A stretch of 64,000 nt of DNA from Hyphomicrobiales bacterium (GTDB taxonomy: Bacteria > Pseudomonadota > Alphaproteobacteria > Rhizobiales > Xanthobacteraceae), in NCBI GenBank assembly GCA_009377755.1, contig WHTM01000022.1:1-64000 (forward strand), written 5' to 3'. The notes beneath the pieces are model-generated. The model worked only from the letters and a program-made list of their open reading frames with translations, was not told the DNA's origin and made no database searches. A program made the translations under genes and the position numbers. Positions 32,331-41,882 of the stretch are shown piece after piece; positions within the stretch are counted from its first letter, which is position 1; each line of letters starts with the position of its first letter.

Positions 32331-35300
32331 TCCGCGCACTCCTCGTTGCCTTGATCATCCTGCCGGCGTTGGCGAGCGGCGCCGACGCCGCCCCGCTCTT
32401 GGTCGGGCTCGCCGGCGCGGCGGTCGGCGGAGCGCTGCTCCCGGCAGGGATCACGATCTTCGGCAGCACCATCACCGGCGCCGCGCTCGGCTTCGGCATC
32501 GGCGCGATCGGCGGCTCGTTCCTGCAGCAGTACCTGTTTCCGCCGCCGGGGCAAAAGGTCGAGGGGCCGCGGCTCACCGACATGCAGATCATGGCCTCGA
32601 CCGAGGGAGCGCCGATCCCGCGCCCCTACGGCCGCGTCGTGCTGCAACAGACGCAGGTGATCTGGGCGACCAAGTTCCGCGAAGTGGTCACGACCACCAC
32701 ATCGGGCGGGGGCAAGGGCGCGCCGCAGCCGAAGGTGACGACGACCAGCTATAGCTACCGCGTCTCGTTCGCGGTCGGCATCTGCGAGGGGCCGATCGCC
32801 GGCACCGCCCGCGTGTGGGCCGACAACAAGCTGCTCGATCTCTCGCAGGTCACCTACCGCGTCTACCGGGGCACCGAGGACCAGGAGCCGGACCCGAAGG
32901 TGATCGCGGTCGAGGGCGCGGAGAATGCGCCGGCCTATCGCGGACACGCCTACATCCTGTTCGAGGAGTTCGCGCTGGAATCGTTCGGCAACCGCCCGCC
33001 GCAGTTGAAGGTCGAGGTGATCAAGCTGCCGCCGGCGGCCGGCGCGGAAGAGCGCCTGGAAGATATCCTGCAGGCCGTGGCGCTGATCCCCGGCAGCGGC
33101 GAATTCGCCTATGAGACGCGCGGCGTCATGCGCGACGTCGGGCTGGGCACCATCCTGTCCATCAACGCGAACCACGTCGGCAGCACGGCCGACCTGCTGG
33201 TGTCGCTCGACCAGCTCGCGATCCTCGTGCCGAACCTCGGACAGGTCGCGCTGGTGAGCGCATGGCACGGAACCGACCTGCGCTGCGGCGACTGCGAGAT
33301 CAAGCCCAAGGTCGAGGTTTCCGCGAAGGTCACGACGCCGGTCGAATGGCAGGTCGGCGCGCTGTTGCGCGAGGACGCCGAGGAAGTGTCCCAGCTCGGC
33401 GGCAGCCCATCGCTCGGCGGGGCGCCGAGCGACGCCTCGGTGTACCGCGCCGGGCTCGAGCTCAAGGAACGCGGCTACGGCGTCACGCTGTACCCGTTCA
33501 TCCTGATGGACATTCCCTCCGGCAACGGCCTGCCGGACCCCTACGGCGGTGCGGAACAGGCCGCCTATCCCTGGCGCGGTCGCATCACCTGCCATCCCGC
33601 CGCGGGCCAGCCGGGGACCGTCGACAAGACCGCCACGGCCGCCACGCAGGTCGCGGCGTTCTTCGGCGTCTGCGAGGCGAGCGATTTCAGCTGGGACGCT
33701 CTCACGCAGACGGTCGTCTTCACCGGCGACCCGGACGAATGGAGCTTCCGCCGCTTCATCCTGCATCAGGCGGCGATCGCGACGGCGATCGGCGTCGAGA
33801 GTTTCATCATCGGCTCGGAGATGATCGGGTTGACGACGGTGCGCTCCGATGCCGACACCTATCCGGCGGTCGCCGAGCTGATCGCGCTCGCGGCCGAATG
33901 CCGCGCCATCCTCGGCGCCGGTGTGAAGATCGGCTATGCGGCGGACTGGACCGAATACAACAATCATCGGCCGGCCGACGGCTCCAACGACGTGTTCTTC
34001 CATCTCGACCCGCTGTGGGCGGACGCCGAGATCGACTTCGTCGGCATCGACGCCTATTTCCCGCTTGCGGACTGGCGCAACGGCAGCGCGCATGCCGACG
34101 CGGTCGCCGGCTTCCGCTCGCCCTACGACCTCGCGTATCTGCAAGGCAACATCGAGGGCGGGGAACTCTACGACTGGTTCTACGTCGACCAGGCGGCGCG
34201 CGATGCGCAGACCCGCGCCGACATCACGGACGGTGCCTATGGCGAGCCGTGGGTGCACCGGTTCAAGGACATCAGGAATTGGTGGCTCAACGCGCACCAC
34301 GATCGCCCGGCCGGCGTGAGGGACATCACGGCGACGGCATGGACGCCGGAGGGCAAGCCGATCCGGATCGTCGAGGTCGGCTGCCCGGCCGTCGACAAGG
34401 GCGCGAACCAGCCCAACGTGTTCTTCGATCCGAAGTCGGCGGAGAGCCAGCTCCCGTACTATTCCAGCGGCAACCGCGACGACGCGGCGCAGCGCGCCTA
34501 TTGCGAAGCCTGGCTGAGTTACTGGGAGCCCGCCGCCGGGAACAATCCGGTGTCGTCGGTCTATGGCGACCGGATGATCGACACCGCACGGATGAACGTG
34601 TGGGCCTGGGACGCGCGTCCGTACCCGGAGTTTCCGGCCCGGCAGAACGTGTGGTCGGACGCGGCGAACTGGCGGCTCGGCCACTGGGTCAACGGGCGGC
34701 TCGGCATGGCGCGGCTGCGCGACATCGTCGCCGCCGAAGCGGGGAGCGTCGGCATCGCGATCGACGTGTCGCGGCTCGACGGCGTGGTGCACGGCTACAA
34801 TGTCGAGCGCATCATGTCGGCGCGTGCGGCGCTGGGGCCGCTGGCGGCGGTGTATTTCTTCGACGGCTATCTCGGCGGCGACACGGTGCGGTTCCGCCAC
34901 CGCGGCGCCGAGCCGCCGGCGGCGACCTTCACCGTCCCCGACGATCTCGTGGTGCGGCCGGAGGCGGACCCGCGGCCATTGGCGGTGACGCGCGCGCAGG
35001 AGAGCGACCTTCCGCGAGAGGCGCTGCTCTACTTCCTCGACGTCGACCGCGACTACAAGCAGGGCATGGTGACCTCGCGGCGGCTCGCCGGATCGACCGC
35101 GGCCTCGATCACGCCGAATTATGCGGTGGCCATGGACGAGCCGCGCGCGCAGGCGGTCGCCGACGCGCTGCTTGCCGAACTGCATGTCGGGCGCGAGAGC
35201 GCGCAGTTCAGTCTGCCGCCTTCGGCGCTGGCGCTGGAGCCGGGCGACGCGATCGTGCTGGCGCGCGCGAGCGGCGGCCTGCTGGTGCGGCTGGACGAGA

Positions 35301-36352
35301 TCGGTCACGGAGTTGAGCGGCCCGGCAAGGGCGTGCGCATCGATCCGGCTGTGTACCGGCTGGTCGACGGCCCGGAGCGCGGCCGGCTGCCGCCGCCGGT
35401 GCCGGCGGTCGCCGCGCCGCTCCTGCACTTTCTCGACCTGCCGTTGCTCACCGGCGCCGAGCGTCCGCATGCGCCGCACGTTGCGGGCTATCTCAATCCG
35501 TGGACGCCGATCGCGGTGCAACGCGCGGCCACCGAGGAGGCCGACTATGCGCTCGATGTGCTGATCGAGGCGCCCACGATCATCGGCGTGCTGGACGCGG
35601 ACTTCTTCTCGGGTCCGGCCCACCGCTGGGACAAGGTCAACACGTTGCGGGTGCAGCTGCCGCCCGGGCAGGAGCTCGCCTCGGCCGACGAGCTCGCCGT
35701 GCTCGGCGGCGCCAACGCGGCGGCAATCCTGACGCCGTCCGGCGCGTGGGAGATCGTGCAATGGGTGACGGCCGCGCTGGTCGATATCGATACCTACGAG
35801 CTGACGCAGCTCCTGCGCGGGCAGCTCGGCAGCGAGCATGCGATGGGCACGCCGACGCCGGCCGGCGCGGCGTTCGTGGTGCTCGGCGAAAGCCTAGTGC
35901 AGTCGAGTGTGCCGGCCGATCTGCGCGGGCTGGAGCTCTCATGGCGCTGGGGGCCGGCGAGCCGCGCCATCGACGACCCGACCTGGAGCGGCGACCTCAA
36001 GACCTTCGCCGGCATCGGCCTGCGTCCCTATGCGCCGGTGCATCTCACGGCCGTCTGGGAGGACGACGGCGACATCCAGACCGGATGGAAGCGGCGCACG
36101 CGGTTCGGCGGCGACTCGTGGGAGCTGGCCGATGTGCCGCTCAACGAGGAGCAGGAGCTTTACGAGGTCGAGATTCTGAGCATCGACGGACTGAGCGTGG
36201 TGCGCACCATCGAAGGGCTCGGCGCGCCGGCCTATCTCTACGACGTTGCGGATCAGACGGCGGACTTCGGTGGGGCGCTGTCGAGCATCCGCTATCGCGT
36301 CTTTCAGGTGAGCGCGATCTTCGGCCGCGGCATCGCCGCCGAGTATCCGTGA
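32327..36352 (+). CDS. GTA TIM-barrel tail megaprotein (g15-like)
   Basis: A 1341-residue protein, close to RcGTA g15. The N-terminus has a signal-like and glycine-rich hydrophobic part (LVALIILPALASGADA; ALGFGIGAIGGSF). The next part resembles phage hub domains (PRPYGRVVLQQTQVIWATKF). The centre, about residues 420-780, is the GTA TIM-barrel glycosidase-like domain (IGSEMIGLTTVRSD, WLNAHHDRPAGV). The C-terminal part is beta-rich and receptor-proximal. It forms the central fibre/baseplate spike. Confidence 0.94.
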   Translation: MIRALLVALIILPALASGADAAPLLVGLAGAAVGGALLPAGITIFGSTITGAALGFGIGAIGGSFLQQYLFPPPGQKVEGPRLTDMQIMASTEGAPIPRPYGRVVLQQTQVIWATKFREVVTTTTSGGGKGAPQPKVTTTSYSYRVSFAVGICEGPIAGTARVWADNKLLDLSQVTYRVYRGTEDQEPDPKVIAVEGAENAPAYRGHAYILFEEFALESFGNRPPQLKVEVIKLPPAAGAEERLEDILQAVALIPGSGEFAYETRGVMRDVGLGTILSINANHVGSTADLLVSLDQLAILVPNLGQVALVSAWHGTDLRCGDCEIKPKVEVSAKVTTPVEWQVGALLREDAEEVSQLGGSPSLGGAPSDASVYRAGLELKERGYGVTLYPFILMDIPSGNGLPDPYGGAEQAAYPWRGRITCHPAAGQPGTVDKTATAATQVAAFFGVCEASDFSWDALTQTVVFTGDPDEWSFRRFILHQAAIATAIGVESFIIGSEMIGLTTVRSDADTYPAVAELIALAAECRAILGAGVKIGYAADWTEYNNHRPADGSNDVFFHLDPLWADAEIDFVGIDAYFPLADWRNGSAHADAVAGFRSPYDLAYLQGNIEGGELYDWFYVDQAARDAQTRADITDGAYGEPWVHRFKDIRNWWLNAHHDRPAGVRDITATAWTPEGKPIRIVEVGCPAVDKGANQPNVFFDPKSAESQLPYYSSGNRDDAAQRAYCEAWLSYWEPAAGNNPVSSVYGDRMIDTARMNVWAWDARPYPEFPARQNVWSDAANWRLGHWVNGRLGMARLRDIVAAEAGSVGIAIDVSRLDGVVHGYNVERIMSARAALGPLAAVYFFDGYLGGDTVRFRHRGAEPPAATFTVPDDLVVRPEADPRPLAVTRAQESDLPREALLYFLDVDRDYKQGMVTSRRLAGSTAASITPNYAVAMDEPRAQAVADALLAELHVGRESAQFSLPPSALALEPGDAIVLARASGGLLVRLDEIGHGVERPGKGVRIDPAVYRLVDGPERGRLPPPVPAVAAPLLHFLDLPLLTGAERPHAPHVAGYLNPWTPIAVQRAATEEADYALDVLIEAPTIIGVLDADFFSGPAHRWDKVNTLRVQLPPGQELASADELAVLGGANAAAILTPSGAWEIVQWVTAALVDIDTYELTQLLRGQLGSEHAMGTPTPAGAAFVVLGESLVQSSVPADLRGLELSWRWGPASRAIDDPTWSGDLKTFAGIGLRPYAPVHLTAVWEDDGDIQTGWKRRTRFGGDSWELADVPLNEEQELYEVEILSIDGLSVVRTIEGLGAPAYLYDVADQTADFGGALSSIRYRVFQVSAIFGRGIAAEYP

Positions 36353-36359
36353 GGGCGCG

Positions 36360-37154
36360 ATGGCGGTCACGACCCTCACGACGAGCTGGCTCGGATATAA
36401 CAAGAACAACGGCAAGCTGCTGTTCTGGGACGGCGTGCGCTTCCGGCCGCTGCAGGAGGCGGCCGGCTACGCCACCGCCGAGCACACGCATCCGATCGCC
36501 GACGTCACCGGGTTGCAGGCGGCGCTCGATGCCAAGTACGGTGCCGGCGCGGATGCTGAATTCGACACCGTGGCGATCGGCGGCGCCACGGCGGATGCGA
36601 CCAACAAGCTTGCGCTCGCCGCGGCAGCCTCGCTGTTCGACCACGCCGGGGCCGGCCACCAGGTCAAGATCAACCGCAATGCGAGCGGCGACACCGCCTC
36701 GTTCCTGTTCCAGCGCGGCTACTCGACCCGCGCCGAGTTCGGCAACATCGGCTCGGATGATTTCGAGCTGAAGGTTTCGCCGGACGGGGCGGCGTTTCAT
36801 CAGTCGTTCGTGATCAATGCGGACAACGGCAATGTCGGCTTCGCCAAGCCGTTCGGCACGCACGGCGGCCCGCAGTTCGCGCAGATTGCGTCGGGCGCGG
36901 TCACCGTCACCAAGGGCTACGCTGTGGTGAGCTGCGAGACCGGCAGCGCGGACGATCTGGCCACCATCAACGGCGCGTTCGACGGCGCGCTGCTCGCGCT
37001 GAGCGGCACCGCGGGCGAGACCATCACCGTCAAGGATGGCACCGGCAATCTCAAGCTCGCCGGCGACTGCGTGCTCGACAATTTCGACGACACGTTGACG
37101 CTGATCAAGCGCGGCACCGACTGGCTCGAACTCTCCCGCAGCAACAACGGATAG
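36360..37154 (+). CDS. Tail fibre-type protein
   Basis: A 264-residue protein. The start (TTSWLGYNKNNGKLLFWDG) and the AEHTHPIADVTGLQAALDAK motif are typical of phage fibre attachment/collagen-like segments. A beta-helical-looking middle (FGNIGSDDFELKVSPDG) is shared with DUF2793 proteins. Probably part of the receptor-binding apparatus. Confidence 0.75.
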   Translation: MAVTTLTTSWLGYNKNNGKLLFWDGVRFRPLQEAAGYATAEHTHPIADVTGLQAALDAKYGAGADAEFDTVAIGGATADATNKLALAAAASLFDHAGAGHQVKINRNASGDTASFLFQRGYSTRAEFGNIGSDDFELKVSPDGAAFHQSFVINADNGNVGFAKPFGTHGGPQFAQIASGAVTVTKGYAVVSCETGSADDLATINGAFDGALLALSGTAGETITVKDGTGNLKLAGDCVLDNFDDTLTLIKRGTDWLELSRSNNG

Positions 37155-37158
37155 CGAC

Positions 37159-38034
37159 ATGACGACACCCAACCTCGGACTACCGGAGATCGCCGCCGCG
37201 CAGGCGCAAAAGCACGTGACCCACAATGAGGCGCTGCAAATCCTCGACGCGGTGGTGCGCACGCGTGTCATCTCCATCGGCGACACGTCTCCACCCGGCT
37301 CCCCGAGCGATGGCGACGTCTACATTCCCGGGGCTGGCGCCACGGGTGCCTGGGCCGGTCTCGACCAGACGATCGTCTTTGCGCTCGACGGCGGCTGGTT
37401 TCCGATCACGCCGCTGGCGGCCTGGATCGTCGACAATCTCGCAGACGGGGTCCGCTACCGCTACGACGGCTCGGCCTGGCGCCCGCTGATGTTCGCCCAG
37501 GTCGCCAGCAAGTTCTATCCAACGATCGGGGCTAGCACCGCAAGCAATCAGCCGGTCCCGGACGCCGACACGCTGTACCTTACGCCGTTCGAATGCCGGA
37601 TGAAGATGACGCTGACGTCGCTCGCTATTCGCGTCGTGACTGCTGGTACCGGATCGAGCGTCAAGATGGCTCTGTGGGCCGATAAGAACGGCCGTCCGAT
37701 CGGTGCGCCGTTGGCGGCGAACAATACCGGGGCTGCCACCACTTCGAACGGCACCACGGTTTCGCAGGCGATCAGCCTGACCCTGCATCCCGGGGTGTAC
37801 TGGGTCGGCTCGGTGCACACAGGCTCACCGTTGCCCCAATGCGTGCGGGTTGCAAACACCGACAGCAGCGTATCGAGTCAGATGGGCGTATCTGACCTGA
37901 CCAACGTCTCTGCGATCGCGCTGTCGATCGCCCAGGCCTATGCAAACGATCTATCGGCCCTGACCTTCACCGGTGGGGAATCATTCACCGACGTTGCCTC
38001 CAACGGCGTGCCGCTGATCTACGCAGGCACCTGA
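37159..38034 (+). CDS. DUF2793 tail protein
   Basis: A 291-residue protein. Residues 1-115 are the DUF2793 domain (TPNLGLPEIAAAQAQKHVTHNEAL, then DGGWFPITPLAAW). The C-terminal part is a variable beta-sandwich, likely receptor-binding. It is the last recognised prophage gene, followed by two hairpins. Confidence 0.88.
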   Translation: MTTPNLGLPEIAAAQAQKHVTHNEALQILDAVVRTRVISIGDTSPPGSPSDGDVYIPGAGATGAWAGLDQTIVFALDGGWFPITPLAAWIVDNLADGVRYRYDGSAWRPLMFAQVASKFYPTIGASTASNQPVPDADTLYLTPFECRMKMTLTSLAIRVVTAGTGSSVKMALWADKNGRPIGAPLAANNTGAATTSNGTTVSQAISLTLHPGVYWVGSVHTGSPLPQCVRVANTDSSVSSQMGVSDLTNVSAIALSIAQAYANDLSALTFTGGESFTDVASNGVPLIYAGT

Positions 38035-38040
38035 GAGCTG

Positions 38041-38082
38041 CCCCCGCCGCGAGTGGCGGGGGCCGGAGCGCCACAACGCTCC
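38041..38082 (+). terminator. Two tandem hairpins after the last prophage gene
   Basis: First hairpin: CCCCCGCC-6 nt-GGCGGGGG (38041-38062). Second: GGAGCG-CCACAA-CGCTCC (38065-38082). No T-run follows, but the position directly after the tail genes suggests termination of the late operon. From here to 38289 I see no gene; the right prophage end should be in this stretch. Confidence 0.5.
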
Positions 38083-38289
38083 GAACCGCGGGCCAAGCTG
38101 GCAGGCACGACCCGCGCGGCGTCGGGCTACGGCATCAACAGGAGCGCCCCAGCCAGTAACACCGCCTTTGCAGGGGATGATGGGCACGATTCGACGTTTG
38201 GGCAGGACGCGCGATTGCGCCTTGCCTATCTATCTTAAGTTGAGCTAGCGTGGCTAATCGGCTGCGTATCGAACAGACGGCAGACTGAT

Positions 38290-39189
38290 ATGACAAAGTC
38301 GGCTGCGAAAGTCGCTCAGATTCTCATCGTGACCTTGGTTTTATGGCCCAGCCAGGCGGCGGCGGACGGGGCGCGCGATTGGGTCAACGTCCCGATCGAT
38401 GTGAATCTGCTGTTCGCCTATTACACTCACGTCAAATCGGACACATCGATCAGCTCGAACCTGCCCATCACCGGCTTAGTGGTAGATGCGGATATTGCCG
38501 TTCTCCGATATGCTCGCACATTCGACCTATTCGGGAAGGTTGGCGCCGTGCAGGTTGTCGTTCCTTATGCATGGGGGCGGGCAAGCTTGCAGGGCGTGCC
38601 GTTCGGGCGATCGCAGGACGGCGTCGGCGACATCACGAGCATATTCGTCGCCAATATCTTCGGGGGGCCCGCGCTCACCGCCAAGCAATTCGCGCAATGG
38701 CAGCCGGAACCTTATCTAACCGCCTCGTTCTGGGTGACGGCGCCAACGGGCCGATATAATCCGCGCTCGCCCTTGAACATCGGAACGAACCGCTGGGCCT
38801 TCAAGCCACAGCTGTCCTACGGCTATTGGTCCGGCCCCGGCCTCTTGGCCGTCAACGCCTACGTGCAGTTCTTCACGGACAATGACGAGCATCTTGTTAC
38901 CCGGACGCTGAAACAGGATCCTTTGTGGCACCTGGAGGCGCACTACAGCTACAGCTTTACGCCCAAGTTCTGGGCAGCCGCCTCCCTGTTCTATGATCAC
39001 GGGGCCGGGACGACCATCCATGGCGTCGACCAGAATAACTGGCAAAGCACGCTGAGCCTCGGTGCGAGCGCGAGCTACAGCTTTACGCCGGCCACCTCCC
39101 TTTCGCTCTCCTACAGCGCAGCGGTGGCCAAGCGGGATATCACACCAGCAAAGCAGACGATTCAGCTGACACTCCAGCAGCTGTTTTGA
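38290..39189 (+). CDS. Outer-membrane MetA-pathway protein (Phenol_MetA_deg family)
   Basis: A 299-residue protein with a signal peptide (ILIVTLVLWPSQAAADG) and repeated alternating beta-strand patterns ending in a C-terminal aromatic residue (LTLQQLF), typical of an outer-membrane barrel. It matches the family annotated as transporter/MetA pathway of phenol degradation, here next to a secreted alkyl sulfatase. It probably lets hydrophobic or aromatic substrates through; the substrate is unknown. Confidence 0.8.
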   Translation: MTKSAAKVAQILIVTLVLWPSQAAADGARDWVNVPIDVNLLFAYYTHVKSDTSISSNLPITGLVVDADIAVLRYARTFDLFGKVGAVQVVVPYAWGRASLQGVPFGRSQDGVGDITSIFVANIFGGPALTAKQFAQWQPEPYLTASFWVTAPTGRYNPRSPLNIGTNRWAFKPQLSYGYWSGPGLLAVNAYVQFFTDNDEHLVTRTLKQDPLWHLEAHYSYSFTPKFWAAASLFYDHGAGTTIHGVDQNNWQSTLSLGASASYSFTPATSLSLSYSAAVAKRDITPAKQTIQLTLQQLF

Positions 39190-39270
39190 CCGGGGACGAG
39201 CGCGGCCGGTGGATGAAGGAGGGGACATGAAAGGAGGGGATAGCGGTCATCACAAGAGAGGAGGCCCAGG

Positions 39271-41268
39271 ATGAGAACCCGATCACTGCTTCTTGCCGGT
39301 GCGGCCGGCATACTGCTCGCCACGCTGTCGATATCGCACGCCCAGCAAGCCCAGACGGTTCCGCCTAAGGACGCCGAGCAGGCGACGAAGGATGTACACG
39401 CACGCTTCCTGTCAGGCTTGCCATTCTCCGACCGGGACGACTTTGAGGCTGCCAGCCGCGGTCTTGTCGCTCCCCTTCCCGGTGGTGAAATCAAGAACGC
39501 AAGCGGCGGCGTCATTTGGGACATGAAAACCTACCAGGAGTTCATGACATCGGAAACCGCGCCCGATACCGTCAATCCCAGCTTGTGGCGGCAGGAACTG
39601 CTCAACAACAATGCTGGTCTATTCAAGGTCACGGAGGGTATCCACCAGATTCGCGGCTTTGATCTGTCGAACATGACCATCATCGAAGGTGAAACCGGCC
39701 TGATCATCATCGACCCGTTAATTTCGACCGAAACTGCTGCGGCAGGATTGAAGCTCTACCACGAGAAGGTCAATCAGAAGCCGGTCGTCGCTGTGATCCA
39801 CTCGCATTCGCATGTCGACCACTATGGCGGCGTCAAGGGCGTGATTTCCGAAGACGACGTCAACTCGGGCAAAGTCAAGGTCTACGCACCGTCCGGCTTC
39901 CTTGAGCATGCGGTTGTCGAGAATGTCTATGCCGGCAACGCGATGAGCCGCCGCGCCCAGTACATGTATGGTGCCCTTGTGCCCAAGAACGCGCGCGGAC
40001 AGGTCGGTGCCGGTCTCGGCAAGACGACATCGCGCGGCACGGTGACCCTGATTCCGCCGACGAACATCATTGGCGCAAAAGGCGAGGCGACCCAGAAGGT
40101 CACGATCGACGGCATCGATGTCGAGTTCCAGCTCACGCCGGGAACCGAGGCGCCTTCGGAAATGAACATGTTCTTTCCCGTGCTCAAGGCGCTCTGTGCG
40201 GCGGAAAACGCCACGCATACCCTCCACAACATCCTGACACTCCGCGGCGCCGTGGTCCGCGACCCTTTGGTGTGGGCAAAGTACCTCAACGACGCGCTTC
40301 ACCTCTATGCCGACAAGATCGATGTCGTCTTCGCGCAGCACCATTGGCCGACCTGGGGTACGGACAAGATCAAGACGTTCCTCGCCGATCAGCGCGACAT
40401 GTACAAATACATCAACGATCAGACGCTGCGGTTGCTCAACACCGGGCTGACGCCGATGGAGATCGCCGAAACGCTGAAGACACTCCCGCCGGCGCAGGCG
40501 AAGAAGTGGTACAACCGCGACTACTACGGCTCGATGAGCCACAATGTGCGCGCGGTCTATCAGCGCTACCTCGGCTTTTACGATGGCAATCCCGCCAACC
40601 TCGACCCGCTGGCCCCGGTTGAGGCGGGGAAGCATTATGTCGAATACATGGGCGGCGCCGACAAGGTGATCGCGATGGCGCGGGGGTCATTCAAGAAGGG
40701 CGAGTTCCGCTGGGTGGCGCAGGTCATGAACCACGTCGTCTTTGCCGACCCCGACAACAAGGACGCCAAGGACCTGATGGCCGACGCACTCGAGCAGATC
40801 GGCTACCAGACCGAAAACGGCACCTGGCGCAGTGCCATGCTGATGGGCGCCTTCGAATTGCGCAACGGCGTGCCTCAAGGCACATTCTCGACCGCCTCGC
40901 CCGATACCATCAAGGCGATGACGCTCGACATGTTCTTCAACTACATGGGCATTCGCCTCAATGGCGATAAGGCGGCAGCGATACCGGAAACCGTCTACAA
41001 CTGGAACTTTACCGACACGAACCAACAGTACGCCATGACACTGCGCAACGCCGCCCTCACCCAACGCGAGGGCGAGCAGGACCCGCAGGCAGCGGTCACC
41101 GTGACGCTGACACGGGCCGGCCTTGACGACATCACCCTCGGGAAGACGACCTTCCAGAAAGAGATCGCGGCGGGCCGCATCAAGCTTGACGGCGACGGCG
41201 ACAAGCTCACGCAGTTGTTCGGACTGCTCGATACGTTTGAGGTGATGTTCAATATCGTGACGCCGTGA
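39271..41268 (+). CDS. Secreted alkyl sulfatase, metallo-beta-lactamase type
   Basis: A 665-residue SdsA1/BDS1-like enzyme that hydrolyses alkyl sulfate esters such as SDS. Signal peptide residues 1-24 (cleavage after SHA). The dinuclear zinc site shows as H179-x-H181-x-D183-H184 (HSHSHVDHYGG), with further ligands expected around PGTEAPSEMN and NATHTLHN. A helical dimerisation domain and an SCP2-like C-terminal domain (TVTLTRAGLDDITLGKTTF) complete the usual length. GAGGAGG site before ATG 39271. It releases sulfate and alcohol outside the cytoplasm. Confidence 0.92.
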   Translation: MRTRSLLLAGAAGILLATLSISHAQQAQTVPPKDAEQATKDVHARFLSGLPFSDRDDFEAASRGLVAPLPGGEIKNASGGVIWDMKTYQEFMTSETAPDTVNPSLWRQELLNNNAGLFKVTEGIHQIRGFDLSNMTIIEGETGLIIIDPLISTETAAAGLKLYHEKVNQKPVVAVIHSHSHVDHYGGVKGVISEDDVNSGKVKVYAPSGFLEHAVVENVYAGNAMSRRAQYMYGALVPKNARGQVGAGLGKTTSRGTVTLIPPTNIIGAKGEATQKVTIDGIDVEFQLTPGTEAPSEMNMFFPVLKALCAAENATHTLHNILTLRGAVVRDPLVWAKYLNDALHLYADKIDVVFAQHHWPTWGTDKIKTFLADQRDMYKYINDQTLRLLNTGLTPMEIAETLKTLPPAQAKKWYNRDYYGSMSHNVRAVYQRYLGFYDGNPANLDPLAPVEAGKHYVEYMGGADKVIAMARGSFKKGEFRWVAQVMNHVVFADPDNKDAKDLMADALEQIGYQTENGTWRSAMLMGAFELRNGVPQGTFSTASPDTIKAMTLDMFFNYMGIRLNGDKAAAIPETVYNWNFTDTNQQYAMTLRNAALTQREGEQDPQAAVTVTLTRAGLDDITLGKTTFQKEIAAGRIKLDGDGDKLTQLFGLLDTFEVMFNIVTP

Positions 41269-41295
41269 TCCGTGGAGCCGTGATCCGTGGAGCCG
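41266..41295 (+). repeat. 15-bp tandem duplication at a stop codon
   Basis: TGATCCGTGGAGCCG occurs twice without spacing. The first copy begins with the sulfatase stop codon. It looks like a simple slippage duplication. Confidence 0.8.
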
Positions 41296-41328
41296 GGCGG
41301 CGAGTCCAATCGCCCGGCTTTCTTCTTG
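41292..41328 (+). terminator. Intrinsic terminator of the alkyl sulfatase gene
   Basis: An 8-bp perfect GC stem (GCCGGGCG ... CGCCCGGC) followed by TTTCTTCTT, 23 bp after the sulfatase stop. It is the clearest rho-independent terminator in the window. Confidence 0.85.
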
Positions 41329-41337
41329 GCGGGCACC

Positions 41338-41640
41338 TCAAGGGGTAAGTGGATCATTGGCGAGTTCGATGTCGTACCCGGCGGCGGAGCAAGGACTCGT
41401 TCGGTGCCGAAATAGCGTCCCGCGTCGAGGTAGCGGATCAATTTCACGCCGGCGCGCAGACTGCCGCACCCGACGTCGAGAAGCCGGTGATCTGGCCTGA
41501 GCCCACTCGCGACCAGGAACTCCAGCTGCAGGTCCCCGATCTCGTCCCAGAGGCCGCCAATAACGTTGCGGTGGCCGCCGGCTTTGACCGCTTTCTCGAT
41601 GTCGGTGGTCCGACCGCGCGCTCGCGTGCTGCAAAATCAA
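41338..41640 (-). pseudogene. Methyltransferase relic
   Basis: On the minus strand, 41638 down to about 41390 reads IEKAVKAGGHRNVIGGLWDE, then IGDLQLEFLVASGLRPDH and RLLDVGCGSLRAGVKLIRYL. This is the SAM-binding start of a class I methyltransferase (motif I LDVGCGS). A stop precedes it, and after GRYFGTE the frame shifts: the continuation (AAGYDIELA) is in the next frame and ends at 41338. Both ends are truncated. A dead fragment; no product expected. Confidence 0.7.
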
Positions 41641-41800
41641 GTGTCCCACGCTCCAATTTTATGTGTCGCGCTACACTGGCCACGTTAGCCCGCGCCGCGA
41701 GGACCGCTCCTCGCCCGGCCGACCGGGACCGGGCAGGGGTGAGAGACTATATACCTAGGAAATAAAACTTGTCAAGCGGGATAGAGGGTGCATCCGCAGC

Positions 41801-41875
41801 CGTGTAGGGTGCAATAGCGCAGCGCATTGCACCGCCTTGTGCAATTGCAGGCGCAATACGCTGTGCCATTGCGCC
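41801..41875. repeat. REP-type palindromes, two adjacent copies
   Basis: At 41801-41835 is a copy of the GTAGGGYGCAATAGCG...GCRTTGCRCCG palindrome that also occurs at 60749, 61051 and 61567. A second dyad, GGCGCAAT/ATTGCGCC, spans 41850-41875. They sit between the methyltransferase relic and the 3' end of sseA. Confidence 0.75.
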
Positions 41876-41882
41876 TGCGCCT

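Larger units (their letters stand above)
932..38034. mobile_element. Mu-like transposable prophage with siphovirus/GTA-type tail
   Basis: The span given is the minimal one, from the repressor stop to the last fibre-type gene. Gene order follows Mu-like phages: divergent repressor and Cro/Ner, transposase A, B ATPase, Gam, GemA, Mor, lysis, gp25-gp30, protease/scaffold, head protein, gp36, gpG and gp37. Instead of a Mu sheath and baseplate it carries a tail tube, chaperone frameshift pair, tape measure and four GTA g12-g15-type genes, as in B3- or RcapMu-like phages. All main structural genes are open. The exact ends and target duplication were not found. Confidence 0.93.

Noticed and set aside
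32297-35839. 1180-codon minus-strand open frame opposite the TIM-barrel megaprotein
   Set aside because: Same reason: antisense shadow of a recognised GTA g15-like gene.
36360-38034. Invertible tail-fibre switch as in Mu G segment
   Set aside because: No invertase gene and no inverted repeats flanking the fibre genes were seen.
41349-41765. Plus-strand open frame after the sulfatase terminator
   Set aside because: The opposite strand carries recognisable methyltransferase sequence, so this is its shadow.
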